DNA from: Notamacropus eugenii
Taxonomy: Eukaryota > Chordata > Mammalia > Diprotodontia > Macropodidae
Assembly (NCBI RefSeq): GCF_028372415.1
Contig: NC_092876.1
Location: 219,095,528-219,159,527 of the forward strand
Direction of reading: 5' to 3'
Length of the DNA: 64,000 nucleotides
The translations under genes were made by a program, and so were the position numbers. The notes beneath the pieces are model-generated. The model did no database searches. It was not told the origin of the DNA and saw only the letters and a program-made list of their open reading frames with translations. This document shows positions 1 to 11,958 of this stretch, piece after piece (the stretch's first letter is position 1; each line of letters opens with the position of its first letter).

Positions 1-1280
1 CTATTTTTAAAAATAACTCTCATATGAGATGTGATTTAAAACTGCAATATACTTTATACTCACTTGTAGGATGTTGACCCTGGGTTATCATTTGTTTCTT
101 ACTTGTTTTCAATTCTAGATATATTTGTTTAAGTTTCAGTTGCTTGGGCAACTTTCCAAAGGCAGACTCTGCTCAGTTTTAAGCTTCTTATCAGTGAAGA
201 ATTTAATTTTCTGATATTCCAGAAGAATATTATAGTTTTATGATGAAATGAATTCAGTTTTTCAGGACAAATCATTTTGGAGTACAAGCCGAATTCCCTT
301 GCTGTTTTGGTAATTTGCACTCCAGCCTAATATTTATTTTTCTTGTTGAGTAGGTCTTGAACAATGAGTCGATTTATTGTTGATAAATAAATTTTTTTCT
401 TCTGATTACTTGTAAGATTTCCTCCTTGATTTTGGAAGTTAGGATTTAAATATCTGGTAAAATTAAATTTAGAGTAGCTCTCTGTCAGCATCCTTTGGAT
501 TTTATAGATTTAGACTTAACCCTCTGTTTCTAATCCTTCTTGGCATCTTTCTTGTATGTTTTCCTGGAACATGTTTTCTGTGTTTTAATTATCATGTTTA
601 TTTTCTTGAAGTCTTTTTTCAATGACTTTATTTCCAGTTTTATAGATAGCAAGTCTTTTATATTTTTTCATGATTCTAAACCAATACAGAAGTTCTCTAC
701 TATATTCAGAGGTAAATTTGTTTGTGTTATTTTGTTTTTCCATTCTTAATATTTCTCTTAGTTTTTTTTTATTCCATAAATGTTTACTCTTTGTATTAAA
801 GGCTCTTTTTTGCGTACTCATTTCTTCAGTATTACTTTTACTTTTCTCTAAGATTTCACCACCTCCAAAATAGTATCTTTCCATTCTACTCTTTTTTTTT
901 GTTTTTTGTTCTTTAGTTTTATTTGGAATGTCTGTCTTGAGGTGGAGCAAGGAAGCCAGATTTAGTTAACAACTATTAACCCAGGAGTCTCCATTTTTGG
1001 CATTCATACCGAGCTGTCTCCTGTGGTCACATGCTTGTCTTTCACATGCTATAAAAAGTATTGTGAATTTAAGTTGTAGTTTGTTTTGTTTTGTTTTGTT
1101 TTTCTTATTTTATCAGTAATGAATCTTGACAGATTAGACTTACAAATCCACAAGAGCACAGTTTGTTCCTTTTTTTAAAAAAAGAACATATATTCATTAA
1201 AGCCTGTATAATTAAAATTTAAACTGATTAAGTTGGAGAAATTTTAGCTCAATAGAAAAAACATAAATCTTTATTTGTGC
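1..1280. other. AT-rich DNA, possible decayed LINE on the minus strand
   Basis: No gene is seen. On the minus strand a lysine-rich, coiled-coil-like reading frame (585-950) is followed at 129-320 by KTAREFGLYSKMICPEKLN, which faintly resembles the C-terminal part of L1 ORF1 proteins. The match is weak. A short TTTTG repeat sits at 1080-1100. Confidence 0.3.
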
Positions 1281-1283
1281 AAA

Positions 1284-1946
1284 TCATATAATTACTTTAA
1301 AAGAGGACATCAGTGTAAACAAATCCTCACAATAACTTGTATAGCACATTCTGTCTGTGCTCATCACATTCAAGAAGAGAAGGAATACATATAGACAGAA
1401 AATGGATAGAGAAAAGTAAAACATACACATATAATCAAAATGATGTGAGGAATGAATCAGAGGTTGTAACTTGCAGGGAACAAGCAATATCAGGGACTGA
1501 AAAATATCAAGGATAAGAAAGAGACAGCCGATGTAGATGAACAGACATATTGTAATTAATGACAGAAGTGACTTGCATGCTGAAATACCTTCTCTCAAGA
1601 ATCTGGAAGCTTTGGATGCCAAGAACATTTTGTGGCCAAGGCTTAGATTCTCAAAGGAGGAATTTAGTGGAACCAAGACCTGACAAACTGACGTTTGCTT
1701 CCATGAGTCATATCCTCTGGAAGTGAATGACACAATTATAAGATAATCTCCAGAACAGTATAGGATGAGAAGAGCAATACCCTCATAAGGAAGGCTCATG
1801 GAAGTATAAACCCAAACATAGGCTGGGTCAGAACCAAGGTTTCTGTGTAGCACCAACACAAAAGGAATTAAGATCAGCAGTAAGTCAGGGGAAGAATTCA
1901 GAGGTTCAAGACTAGAAGTCAGTCCTGGATCAGATGCAGGATACAA
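1284..1946 (-). other. Unrecognised 220-codon open reading frame with TATA-like box and poly(A) signal
   Basis: This is the longest ORF in the window, in AT-rich DNA where the other long ORFs are repeats or LINE relics. It starts MYPASDPGLTSSLEPLNSS and contains hydrophobic stretches such as LLLILIPFVLVLH, SLLSLITICLFIYIGCLFLI and FYFSLSIFCLYVFLLFL. On the same strand a TATAAAAG box lies at 1998-2005, about 55 bases before the ATG, and AATAAA at 1270-1275, 8 bases past the stop. I recognise no family. It could be a chance ORF, the inside of a decayed retroelement or a lineage-specific retrogene. There is no direct evidence that it is a protein-coding gene. Confidence 0.25.
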
Positions 1947-2029
1947 GAAATATTAGCAAACTATATGTTTAACAATTTGCCTCCCCTAAGTTGTGGTCTT
2001 TTATATCAGGTATGTTTGTTTTCTGATTA

Positions 2030-3340
2030 ACTTGGATTTACTTCCAATTTATATAGACCCATTGACATATTCACAGCCAGGATAAGCTATGCCATCTCCT
2101 CAGTCATGCTGGTCAGTAAGGCCATGAAGATGGACATCATCCCTTCCCTCAGAATACTGCCTTGGACCTCAAGGCCTAGACTTTGTGGGACATCGTTTGT
2201 GAAAGGTTGCCACCAATTCCTGAGTGACACATTGTTAGCTCTCATTTCCTCTCCATGGGTTGGTCCATTAGGTGCCTGAAGCATCCCTGTTGCCTCCATG
2301 AATTTAGAAACCCTTAGACAATGAATTCATTTAGCCTACTTACAATTTCCTGAGTTAAGCAAGATTTCAGAGAGTACAGTCCAGGAATCCAATTGATTCC
2401 TTGCCAAATGTTGTGATAGCCAAAGGTTAAAACTGATAAAGGAATGATATGAAGTTATGATAAAAGAGTGATTTAGGATACGAAGGCTTAAAGGAGAGAA
2501 TCCTTCCATGGTATTTGCTATAATTCTGCTAGAGAATATATTATTCTAAGCACATTCTCTCAAGCAGATATTCAAGAGAAGAGGAACAGGGATCTTTTAT
2601 TGTTTGGGTTGACATAATGGAGTTTGCAGACACTAACAGGAAGAGGACATAGCCACAAGACAACCATAGGAATGGGGATCTATGATCAAGGTAACCAAAA
2701 GTAACCACACACCATAAGACGGTTGCCTTACCGTTCATTCAGCTAGAGCTTGGCACAATTATATATAGGAGTTAGTTAATGATGCCAGTGATATTATCAT
2801 GAGAGTATACAACAGTATAGCAGGACATCTAGGACAGATGGTTGAATGATGTTTGGGGAGAGGCAAAAAAGGAGCCAGACTTATGAGTCTCCTGGGAGTG
2901 GGAACAGAATGAGTTATAAGTTACTGCATTATAAACTCCTGGATCTGGAATAGAAGTTAGACTGGGCTATGCATGCATAGCAAATTCAGTTCCTATCCTT
3001 TTTTTGCTAGAATTATACAGGCTTAATAAAAGAATTTGGTCAGGCCTGTGCACATTACAACAGAGGGAGCAGCCCTGGGGGAACAGATAGAATTGCAAGG
3101 GGGGAAGTCCCCAGGGTGTGGGGCAGATAGGGTTACAAGCTATGTGGGAATCAGAGGATGTTGCTGACCAATAGACTCTGTCATGTAGGCAGATAGAGAA
3201 GAAAGTTTTCTTTGTATCATGCGTGATAGAGAGCTTTGCCCTGATGATATGGTCCCGAGCATTTTCCTAGTTGAGATAGGTGGGCATTTCTTATTCACTT
3301 TAGTCAGATTGCTGTCTTTTCAGGTATGATGAGTTCATTA
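2030..3340. other. Unassigned block, possible LTR-like fragment on the minus strand
   Basis: No gene is recognised. On the minus strand a TATATAA lies near 2760 and AATAAA near 2600, a spacing seen in LTRs, but I could not find matching ends or a primer-binding site. On the plus strand GGCTTAATAAAAG near 3020 is another possible poly(A) region. Confidence that this is an LTR is low. Confidence 0.2.
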
Positions 3341-4950
3341 TTTCATAGTCACACGTGACACCACCTAGACATCTTCTCTGTGGGGGAAAGGGGGAAACAA
3401 GGAAATATCTTGGCAATCAACTAAACCAGAACCAGAATTACAAACACATAGAAGTCTGCTACCCTTTCTGCTGATTCTCAGAAAAGTCTACTGGAGTGGT
3501 TTGTGGGAAGATAGACCTGGTTACCACACTGAAGCTCTTCCTAGTGTTGTGATAGTGGCTGGTGCCCATTTGGATGCCTCTCTGGCTTTAATGTGTGCCA
3601 CATCAGGAGTGGCAGACAGTATAGCTACCAACATCTCACTGGCTTCTTTGGCTCATCAAACTGATATAAAATAATAACTAAAATATTTGTGGATGCCAAG
3701 CTGTGATATGCTTTCAGGAAAAAAAATTTAGATCTAGGAGAATACAATGAATGTGCCATCTGGAAATTACCAAGGCCTCCTGGACATATACCAAGTTTTG
3801 GTGATCTACAAGATTTACCATGGTATGCTGTGCTATCCTCATAGGATTATGTTTTATCTCTGAATGACCTTTGACTGCTAGCAATTCCTAGTCTCTTACC
3901 ATGGAATTCTTTTCCACCATGGTAGATCACCTGGAATAAAATACTCCTTTTAAACCAGTGGTTTCTATAATTGGAAGCTATGTAAAGAAGGCTACAGTGG
4001 GAGCATTTCTCTTCTACAAAGGGATGACTCAAATCTGGATGCCAAAAGAGTGCCTAAAAGATGCCTGAGGGCTGGAAAGGTCAGCTTCTACTACAATACC
4101 AATAATAGGGTGACACTGCGGCTTTTAGTAATGATTTTGGGGACCCTCTGCTGAATAGTCTAGAACAAATTCCTTGAAAATTGGCACCCACTCCACGAAT
4201 AATTTCAGGGCCAAATGTTCTGTGACTAGTCACAATAGATGGCATTAACTGATGCAAGATCTGTTAGAATTTGTTTCTAGCTTGAATGCAAATCAAATAT
4301 GAATAAAAGCTTATACAATTCTCAGCATCAAAGTCCAAACCTAAGGCTAATTGGTATTTGGACACTTCTGTTGCCTTTTGCATGGATTCCGTCCTCTACT
4401 GGGAAAAAACAAAATTAAGCTTCTCACACATAATGTCTTCTCCACTCTAGGAAGGTCACACTTGCTGCCACTTTAAAACATCCTCTCTATGAGGAGAAGA
4501 GGAAAAACAAGTGAAGGTCTTGGCACTCAACTAAGCCAGAACCGAAACACAATTATCAACCATATCCTTGCCCTGTGTTTATCAACTATATCTGTACTAG
4601 CTAAGTAAACATTCTTTATAACTCTCTTGACTTCATCAGACCTTGATGCCTGAGGTTCAAATGGCTGCCAAGAACTGCCTACTACCAAAAGACTTACGTA
4701 AATCCAAGGATTCTCTGTTACTCTTTGACTTCATTGTCCATAAAGAATGGGTGGGTCTGCAAACAATAACAATGTCTAGTGGATATGGAGCAAGGGGCAA
4801 CCCAAGGTAACAAGCCATAGTATACATACCATCAAATTGATGGGGAAGAGGACTATCGTCCTTTCTGCGGATTTTCAGGAAGTTCTGCTGGTGTGAATGT
4901 TATAGGACAATTCTGTCACCTGCTGCATTCATTCAGTTCTCTATTAGGAA
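3340..4950. repeat. Unassigned block with a diverged direct repeat
   Basis: The stretches at about 3361-3435 and 4465-4550 are similar over roughly 75 bases (both contain CTTGGCA.TCAACTAA.CCAGAACC). A second pair, 3462-3500 and 4857-4895, follows in the same order. Weakly open frames, for example one containing GAHLDASLALMCATSGVA near 3560, hint at an old retroelement or retrocopy, but I recognise no protein. Confidence 0.45.
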
Positions 4951-4999
4951 AAAAAAATTAAACTGATTTTGAAATACTACTGTTAATCATGGCTGCTTT

Positions 5000-5210
5000 T
5001 ATTTCAAGCTTTCACATTTACAAATCACTTTACATATATTATTTCATTTCAGCCTTGAAACAACCCTTACAAAAGATATTACAGTCTTATCATCCTTGTT
5101 TCACAAATGATGAAGTTGAATATCATAGAGGTTAGGTAACTTGCTTGGATTCCCCATCCCTGCAGCTAGTAAGGCCTTCTTGACTTCTAGTCTAGCATCC
5201 TAGCCATCCC
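5000..5210 (-). repeat. MIR/Mon-type SINE relic
   Basis: The order is a tract like ACAAATCACTTTACATATATTA, then a diverged GATGAAGTTGAA core, then a decayed AACTTGC...AGCTAGTAA segment. This is the arrangement of the longer MIR-type copies elsewhere in the window (26338, 40360). Confidence 0.5.
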
Positions 5211-5929
5211 TCCAGTCTTTTTCTTCTGTGTGCAATCTAACAAGTTGACCAATTGATGGAATACTACAAAGTTGCCAGAACATTTCACTAACTTTATAAT
5301 CAAAGTACTTGAAACACATGCAAAAAGTTGATAATCAGAAATGGGTAGACCCACATGCTTTTTTTGTGCATTGGTCCTTGTCTGTGCTGCTACTGGGATA
5401 GGTGGAACCAATGACAAACTGATAAAGTCCTCAGCAGTAAAACCTGTACGGGTTTGTTGGTGATGCTTCCATTCATTGCTTCATCTGGCTGACTCAGTGT
5501 CTGGGATGCACTTGTCTCTAATCAAGTGTTTGTTATTTGACAATTTATTTTCTTGTATTCTTTAATGGTTCCATACATCTATATCTCTCCAATAATACTT
5601 AAAACTTCTTGAAAAAACACAATCTCATACTTCTCAGGTATCCTCCAGTTGCCTGTAAGGTATCGACCATTGTTCATTTGTACAGAGTATGTATTAATTC
5701 AATAGATATATTCAGTGAAACTTAATTGAATTGAATTTCTTAATTGCCAACAGTTCCAATTGGAACTGTGCAATCAAATATTGATCCCAGTGGGGTAAGG
5801 ACCACCCTATAAATTAAACTATGGCAAAAATGTCAACATATAAGATATATTCTCAGCATTTGGGTAGTTGATAACTTTTATTTTCTATTTTAAATAAATT
5901 TTTTATTGATGGTTTTTAAAATGTTACTT

Positions 5930-6330
5930 TCTAATGCTATTTCATATCCCCATAGAACTGCTCCACTTGCAACAAAAGTATAATTTGTGTTATTATAAGA
6001 AGCAAAAAAATTGGCTATATCTGACAAAATATCTCATTTCACACCTACAACTCACCATCTTTCTAGATTAGAAGGGAGGCATGCTTTATTGCAAATTCTC
6101 TGAAAATTGCATTGTTTGGAGTTTTCATTATTGTTTTCCTTTATATTATCATGGTTTTTGTGCAAATTGTTTTCTTGGCTCTGCTTAATATTCTCTGTAC
6201 CAGTTCGTTCAAATCTTCTTATGGCACAATAATATTCAATTATATTCATGTAACATAATTTGTTCAGCCATTCTCCAACTGGTAGACCATGACTTTGCTT
6301 CCGTTTATTCACATTACAGAATATGCAATT
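5930..6330 (-). mobile_element. L1 3'-end fragment, antisense
   Basis: Reverse-complemented, it reads like the marsupial L1 tail: TGGAGAATGGCTGAACAAAT, then a GAATATTATTGTGCCATAAGA segment, then an AGAGCCAAGAAAACAATTTG stretch. No intact frame remains. Confidence 0.65.
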
Positions 6331-6474
6331 ATAAATGTTTTTTCTTTGTAAAAATTTATTTCCCTCTATTTTTGGCCTCCCTGAGATGTATGCCTAGGAG
6401 CTGTATCACTAGGTATGTTCACTTCAGTGACTTTTAGTATTGGGGAGTGAGAAGGACTAGATATCTCTTAAGGT

Positions 6475-6765
6475 TTAATGTGCAACACTTTTATTGACCT
6501 ACTTCTTCAACTCCAACTTGCATTCGGACAACAAAGTCTGCAAAGAGTGGCAGACTTTTGCTCCTTCAATGTTCTAAGAGTAACCAGGAGGGATACTGAA
6601 TTTTTTTCAATACTATTACTTACGTGCCTCCAACAGTATGTCCTCTCTCTTCACCTCAGCATCATAGACTACCTTTCATTTTTCAAGATGAACCATCTTC
6701 TACTTGAAGCCTTTCTTGATCCTCCTCATTGCAAGTGCCTTCCCTCTATTGGAGGCAGATACTGG
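6475..6765 (+). mobile_element. L2 LINE 3'-end fragment
   Basis: Its later part (CTACTTGAAGCCTTTCTTGATCC, AAGTGCCTTCCCTC) follows the usual L2 3' region. No coding capacity is left. Confidence 0.5.
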
Positions 6766-6799
6766 ACAGTGAAGAAACAAGAAAAAAATACAGGTGAGC

Positions 6800-7480
6800 T
6801 CCTCAGACAGAGTCCTGCTTGGGGAACCCAAGAAAAAAAGTCACAGTGAACTGTAAAATATTTCTAATCCAGTTCAGTATAGACACACAGACAGAGGAAT
6901 CTGTGAACACTGGATCTGTTCAGCACACACTGAGTAGCATGCCAGTGTGCAAATCTGAAAAAGATCTGAGGTTGTTAGAACAAGAAGAGATTCCCAGAAC
7001 CACCCAGAAGGGCCCTGACCTCATGCAAGAACAAGTATAAAACTGTGGAACTATTGTTCATCAACTATTTCTGGGTCATAGATCCAGGGTGGATAGAAGA
7101 AGGGACCTTCACTTAGGAGCAGTGTTCCAGGTAAGTGGCAGATCCTAGTTGTGAGCTGGGCATGGACCAAATTGAGAAGCAAACATTAACTATATGGATT
7201 GGATCTTTAGAGGAGAGTGGGATCTCAGCTTCAGCCTCTAGTTGCTCTGGCTATGTTATCTCAGCTTGTAGCCTGCGGCATAATAACCGGAGCAAGACTC
7301 TCATACTAAAAGGAAGCCTGCACTTCTGTCATGTTGAAATTGCAGAAGCTACAGCATCAGTCCATAATTCCAACAAGGGTCAAGCCCACAGGTATGTTGC
7401 TTAGACCCAAACCCTGATTTGGAACTTGAAGAGCTCAAATCAGGAGGTCAGAGAAAAGACTTTGCCTAGGATCAGGCTAC
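6800..7480 (+). other. Possible L1 5' region or other unassigned sequence
   Basis: It lies directly upstream of the L1 ORF1 relic and has higher GC than its surroundings. I do not recognise a gene. It may be the 5' UTR of the adjacent L1, inferred from position only. Confidence 0.3.
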
Positions 7481-7498
7481 TTTGGTAGCAGTGAAAAC

Positions 7499-7600
7499 TT
7501 ATATACATACATACATGCACATACACATACACACACATATATATACACATACATGCATATGTATATATATATATATATACACACACACAAACACATATAT
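7499..7600. repeat. CA/TA dinucleotide microsatellite
   Basis: Mixed runs of CATA, TA and CA across about 100 bases, including ten or more TA units near 7565. Confidence 0.95.
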
Positions 7601-7689
7601 AGATATTTTACCAATTACGTGTAAAGACAATTTTTAACATTCACTTTTTTAAAAATGTGAATTATATCCTAGCAAAAACAATTGAGTTG

Positions 7690-8080
7690 GAAAACAGGTT
7701 GAGGAGAGATAATTAAAGAACTGATGAAAGTCATGACAAAAAAAAAAGAAAGAAAAAATATTTTAGACATGATTTTTGAAGAAATCTTTCAAGAAAGAAA
7801 ACTGCCCAAATCTCTTAGAAGCAGAGAGCAAAGTGAAAATAAACAGAATCTACCAAATGCCTCTTGAAAGAAACCCCAACATGAAAAGTCCCAGGAACAT
7901 TATAGACAAAATAACTTACCAAACGAAACTGAGTATAATCCTACAGGGGGAAATAGGGATCTTTAATGAAATAGCCTACTTGTAAGTGTTCCTGATGAAA
8001 AGACAAAAGCCAAATAGAAACTGTGAAATACAAACACAAAGAGTCAAGAAAAACATAAGAAGTAAACATGAAAGAGCAAT
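7690..8080 (+). pseudogene. L1 ORF1 relic (C-terminal part)
   Basis: The frame reads KKSFKKENCPNLLEAESKVK, then NPNMKSPRNIIDKITYQTKL. This parallels the L1 ORF1 segment that runs from ENFPNL-type through the RHIII-type motif to YPAKLS-type. Stops and frame changes are present. It belongs with the ORF2 relic downstream. Confidence 0.6.
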
Positions 8081-8333
8081 CATTAGGGACCAAACAAGCA
8101 TTAACTGTTTATAGTCTACTGTGGGCAAATGTTATATGTATTCCCTCAGTGGTCTTTTATCATAAAAGGAGAATAATTAGATGAAAGGTCTGGGAGTGGT
8201 TCTGTTATGTTTTACTGATCTTAAATCAAGAATGGAATGAGAGTTGAAGATTAATTCATTTGATGGGGGGAGGGAAGGATAGGAAACATGGAGGAAATAT
8301 CTTACATAATTGGTATGCAATCTATACAAATAA

Positions 8334-8343
8334 GGGGGGGGGG
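8334..8343. repeat. Short poly-G run
   Basis: Ten consecutive G residues. Confidence 0.9.
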
Positions 8344-8409
8344 AGTGGGAGACACTTGAAACTCACTCTAATCTGAAATTGTGAGAGGAGGAAAGTATGC
8401 ATAGGCAGA

Positions 8410-8431
8410 CACACACACACACACACACACA
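8410..8431. repeat. AC microsatellite
   Basis: About eleven AC units. Confidence 0.95.
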
Positions 8432-8759
8432 GCTGGACACAGAAATAAATTTCATTCAATAGGGAAACATGAGGGAAAAAGGAAATTAAAAAGGAGGGAT
8501 AAGGAGAGTAGAATAAGGGAGAAATTAGTCTTGAGTAAAATGAACTATAATTAAAGAGTGTAGACATTGAAGAGGAGCTTAAAAGAAAAGAAAAAAGATA
8601 AGAAACTGTTATTGGGCTCTGGGCAAGAAATAGAGAAGAGGGTTAGGGAAGCAGAAGCAGGTTACATCAAATCTAGGGCATGGATACTGTACTCATGTCT
8701 TCTCTCTCATCACCCTCTTCTTTATAAAGAAGGAGCGGGAAACAAAGCAAAAGAAAAGT

Positions 8760-10880
8760 GAAAGAGAATAGGATGAAGGGAAATACACAATTAATGGTCC
8801 TAACTGTAAATGGGTTGAATTCGCTGATAAAACAAAAGAGGATTAACAAACTTAGCCCAAATATGTTGTTGAAACAGAAAGAGGCACACAAAATAAGGGA
8901 CTGGAGTATAAACTATTATGCTTCAGTTGAAGTAAAAATGGCAGAAGCAATCTTGATCTCAGACAAAGCAATAGCAAAAAAGGATAAACAGGAAAACCAC
9001 ATTTTGCTGAAAGGTAGCATAAACAATGAATTAGGATCAATACTAAACACATATACACTAAATGACGTAGCATCTAAATACTTAACGGAAAATTTAAATA
9101 ACTTCCAGGGAGAAGTAGGCAATAAAACTATAAAAGTAGAAGACTTCAATTCACCTCTGCACACCTGGAAAATTAAATTAAAAAAGGAGTGAAGAGATAT
9201 TGTAGATTGTTGAATGGAAATGAAAAGGAATATGTGTGTATGTGTAAATAAATATATATGTGTATATATGTATACACATGTATGTGTATACACACATACG
9301 TGTGTATATGTATATACACATATGTATGTATATATATACACATACACACATTTCTCAGTTTTGTAAAGCACCTTAAAAACATACCATATATTATAAACAT
9401 ACTATATATTATAAACATAAACAAATACAGGAAAGCAAAAATATTAAATGCATTTGTAAGGTTCAAAATGCAATGAAATTATATTGAATAATAGCCACTG
9501 AAGATATGATTAGAAATCAATTGGCAATTAACTGAATCCTAAAGGACAGTTAAATCAAGAAACAAATTATAGAAACAATTGATAATTTCATTAAATTACA
9601 ATGAGACAACATATAAAATTAATAGGATACTGCCAAAGCTGTTCTTAGGGGAAAATTTTATATCTTTAAGCACGTTTATCAATAAAAAGGAGAAAAACCA
9701 GATCAATAAATTGGGCATGGAACTAAAAAAAAAATCTATAGAAACATAAAAAATTGGAATCTCCTATCTAAGACCAAAATAGAAATCCTAAAATTTAAAG
9801 AAGAGATTAACAAAACTGAAAGCAAAACAAACAAACAAAAATAAACAAAAACAAAAACCCAGACAAACCCATATTGGATTAAGAAGTAAAATTAGAAATT
9901 ATTATTTAAAAAAACAACAAAAATCAATAAAATCAACTTACCAGGATCAAAATTATGCCAATAAAATTGACAATCTAAATGAAATGGTTGAATTTTTATC
10001 AAATGAAAAATGCCCAGATTAACGGAACAAGGAATAGTGAACCTAACCCAATCTCAAAAGAAAGAAATTCAATAACTCATAAATTAACTCTCAAAGGAAA
10101 AAAAAAATCCAGGAGCAGATGGATTTAAAAGTAAACCTCAATGAACATTTAAAGAATAATTAATTCTACTATATAAATCATGTGAAAAAAGTAGGAAAAT
10201 AATGGGTTCTACCAAATTCTTTTATAATACAAATATTATCTTGAGATGTAAAAAATGTTGAGTTAAAATAGAAAAACCATAGATCAATATTTCTAAGGAC
10301 TATTGATATAAAAATTTAAAATAGAATATTAGTAAAGAGATTTCAGCAGTATATCACAAAAATTATACACTATAATCAGGTTGGATTTATACTAGAAATT
10401 CAGGACTAGTTCAATATTAGAAAAACTATAAATATAATTGATGGTTTTAATAACAAGACAAAAATTACATTGTTATTTCAAGAGATAAAAAAGAAGCTTT
10501 TCACAATTTCTAACATCCCTTCATGCCAAAAAACACCAGAAAGCACAGAAATAAGTGGACTTTTTTCCCCTTAAAAGTAGTATCTAGCTAAAACCAAGTG
10601 CCAGCACTATATATAATGTGAATAAACTGGAGGCCTTTCCAATAAGATCAAGAGTAAAGCCAGGAATGTCCATTTTCACCACTGCTATTCTATATCATGC
10701 TAGAAATGCTAGTAATAACAATAAGACAAAAAATAGGAATTGAGAGAATAGATATTTACAAAGAAGAAATAAAATTGTTGAGTTTTGCGGATGGCATGAT
10801 GGTTTGCTCAGAGAATCTGAGAGTCAACTAAAAAACTTAGGAAAACAGTAAGTTCCAAGAAGTTGAGTAAAAAATTGACC
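8760..10880 (+). mobile_element. Decayed L1 ORF2 (endonuclease and reverse transcriptase relic)
   Basis: The 5' end keeps the start-like motif LTVNGLNSLIK and, near 9145, the endonuclease motif read here as VEDFNSP where GDFN is usual. From 9480 onward the DNA follows the L1 reverse transcriptase domain: a GADGF segment near 10110, a relic of the GFIP-GWFN-IRKT block near 10380-10425, and the active-site region read as FADGMMV near 10790 where FADD is usual. Multiple stops and shifts and a long TA/TG microsatellite at 9235-9352 show it is dead. The 3' part is missing after about 10880. Confidence 0.75.
9235..9352. repeat. TG/TA/CA microsatellite with inverted symmetry
   Basis: Alternating TATG, TATA and CACA blocks. 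The two sides are near-complementary, so both strands show long artefactual ORFs. Confidence 0.9.
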
Positions 10881-10889
10881 AATTATATT

Positions 10890-11955
10890 TAAATATATTT
10901 TCCCTCTATGACAACAAGAATATGAATATCTGAAGTATTGTAAGTTTCTGTAGTAATTTCAAACTGTCAAGATCATATGCATGATGATTTTGTTTGTGCA
11001 GTGAATAGATCAGATTACAACTGTTTCTAACTAAGCACATGTTCTTGCACTTTATCAACCTGTCATCAAATTGTTTCCAAACTACCACAAGGGTTCAACA
11101 CAGCTGAGTGCAACCTGATTCTATTCAAATGATCAGTTGCATGTCAATACCTTCATCTGTGTTCTGTACATTGCACCAGAGTAGCTCCCTCATTCTCATT
11201 ACCCTATAATCATACCTCATTAACTGTGTAGTCATATGATCAAGATGTATGAATGTTTGCATGCTTGCATGGCAAATATCAGGCTGTTCAAAAACCATGA
11301 TCACTGGCCATACTCATTACAAGTCATCTCGAAACTAACACATATAATCAAAATGTTTTATAGAAACAAACCTTATATTGTCTCTCACTGCAACAGAAAG
11401 GCTGTTTTCCAGTTTAAATTTATCTTCCACTTATGTACTATTCTTCTGTCTGGGAGATTTTCAAATAACTTGGTTGGCAACGTTGCTTGGTAGCTCAGGA
11501 AAATTTCTTTGGGAGTGTAACTGGTGTGTCAGTGGTAGAAGAAAATAAAGTTATGTCTGAAGAGACCTTTTCTCACAAAAGTTAGTTTACATAGAAACGT
11601 GGTTAAAAATGAAACTACATAAACTAAATTTGAAGTACTTTTAGCATTAATATAACAAATGTTATTAGCTAATAGAAAAGTAAATATTCTATACTGCAAC
11701 TAACTATTCATTTAAAAAAATTGTTTAGGTAGCTAAAAGTTTTAAAAAGTGGATTTCTTTCTTTTTAAGAAAGAAAGCTTGTAAAATCCTTCTATCATTT
11801 TTTACCACTTATTTGTGTGAGTGAACATTTTCATTTTTTTCTTGTTTTAAATCAAAATACAGAAATAAACACTATACAGAACCAAATCTAAGATTTTGTT
11901 AGGTGTTGAACCAGATATTATAAACATTTATTCAAAGTCCAACATAAAATTTTTT
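10890..11955. other. AT-rich intergenic DNA, nothing recognised
   Basis: I see no coding exon, no clear repeat family and no RNA gene here. Confidence 0.4.
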
Positions 11956-11958
11956 ATA

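Noticed and set aside
8758..9192. 144-codon plus-strand ORF
   Set aside because: It is the endonuclease part of a dead L1 ORF2, listed under the L1 and not as a host gene.
8916..9476. Several overlapping ORFs rich in Tyr, Ile, His and Thr on both strands
   Set aside because: They come from the TA/TG/CA microsatellite inside an L1 relic.
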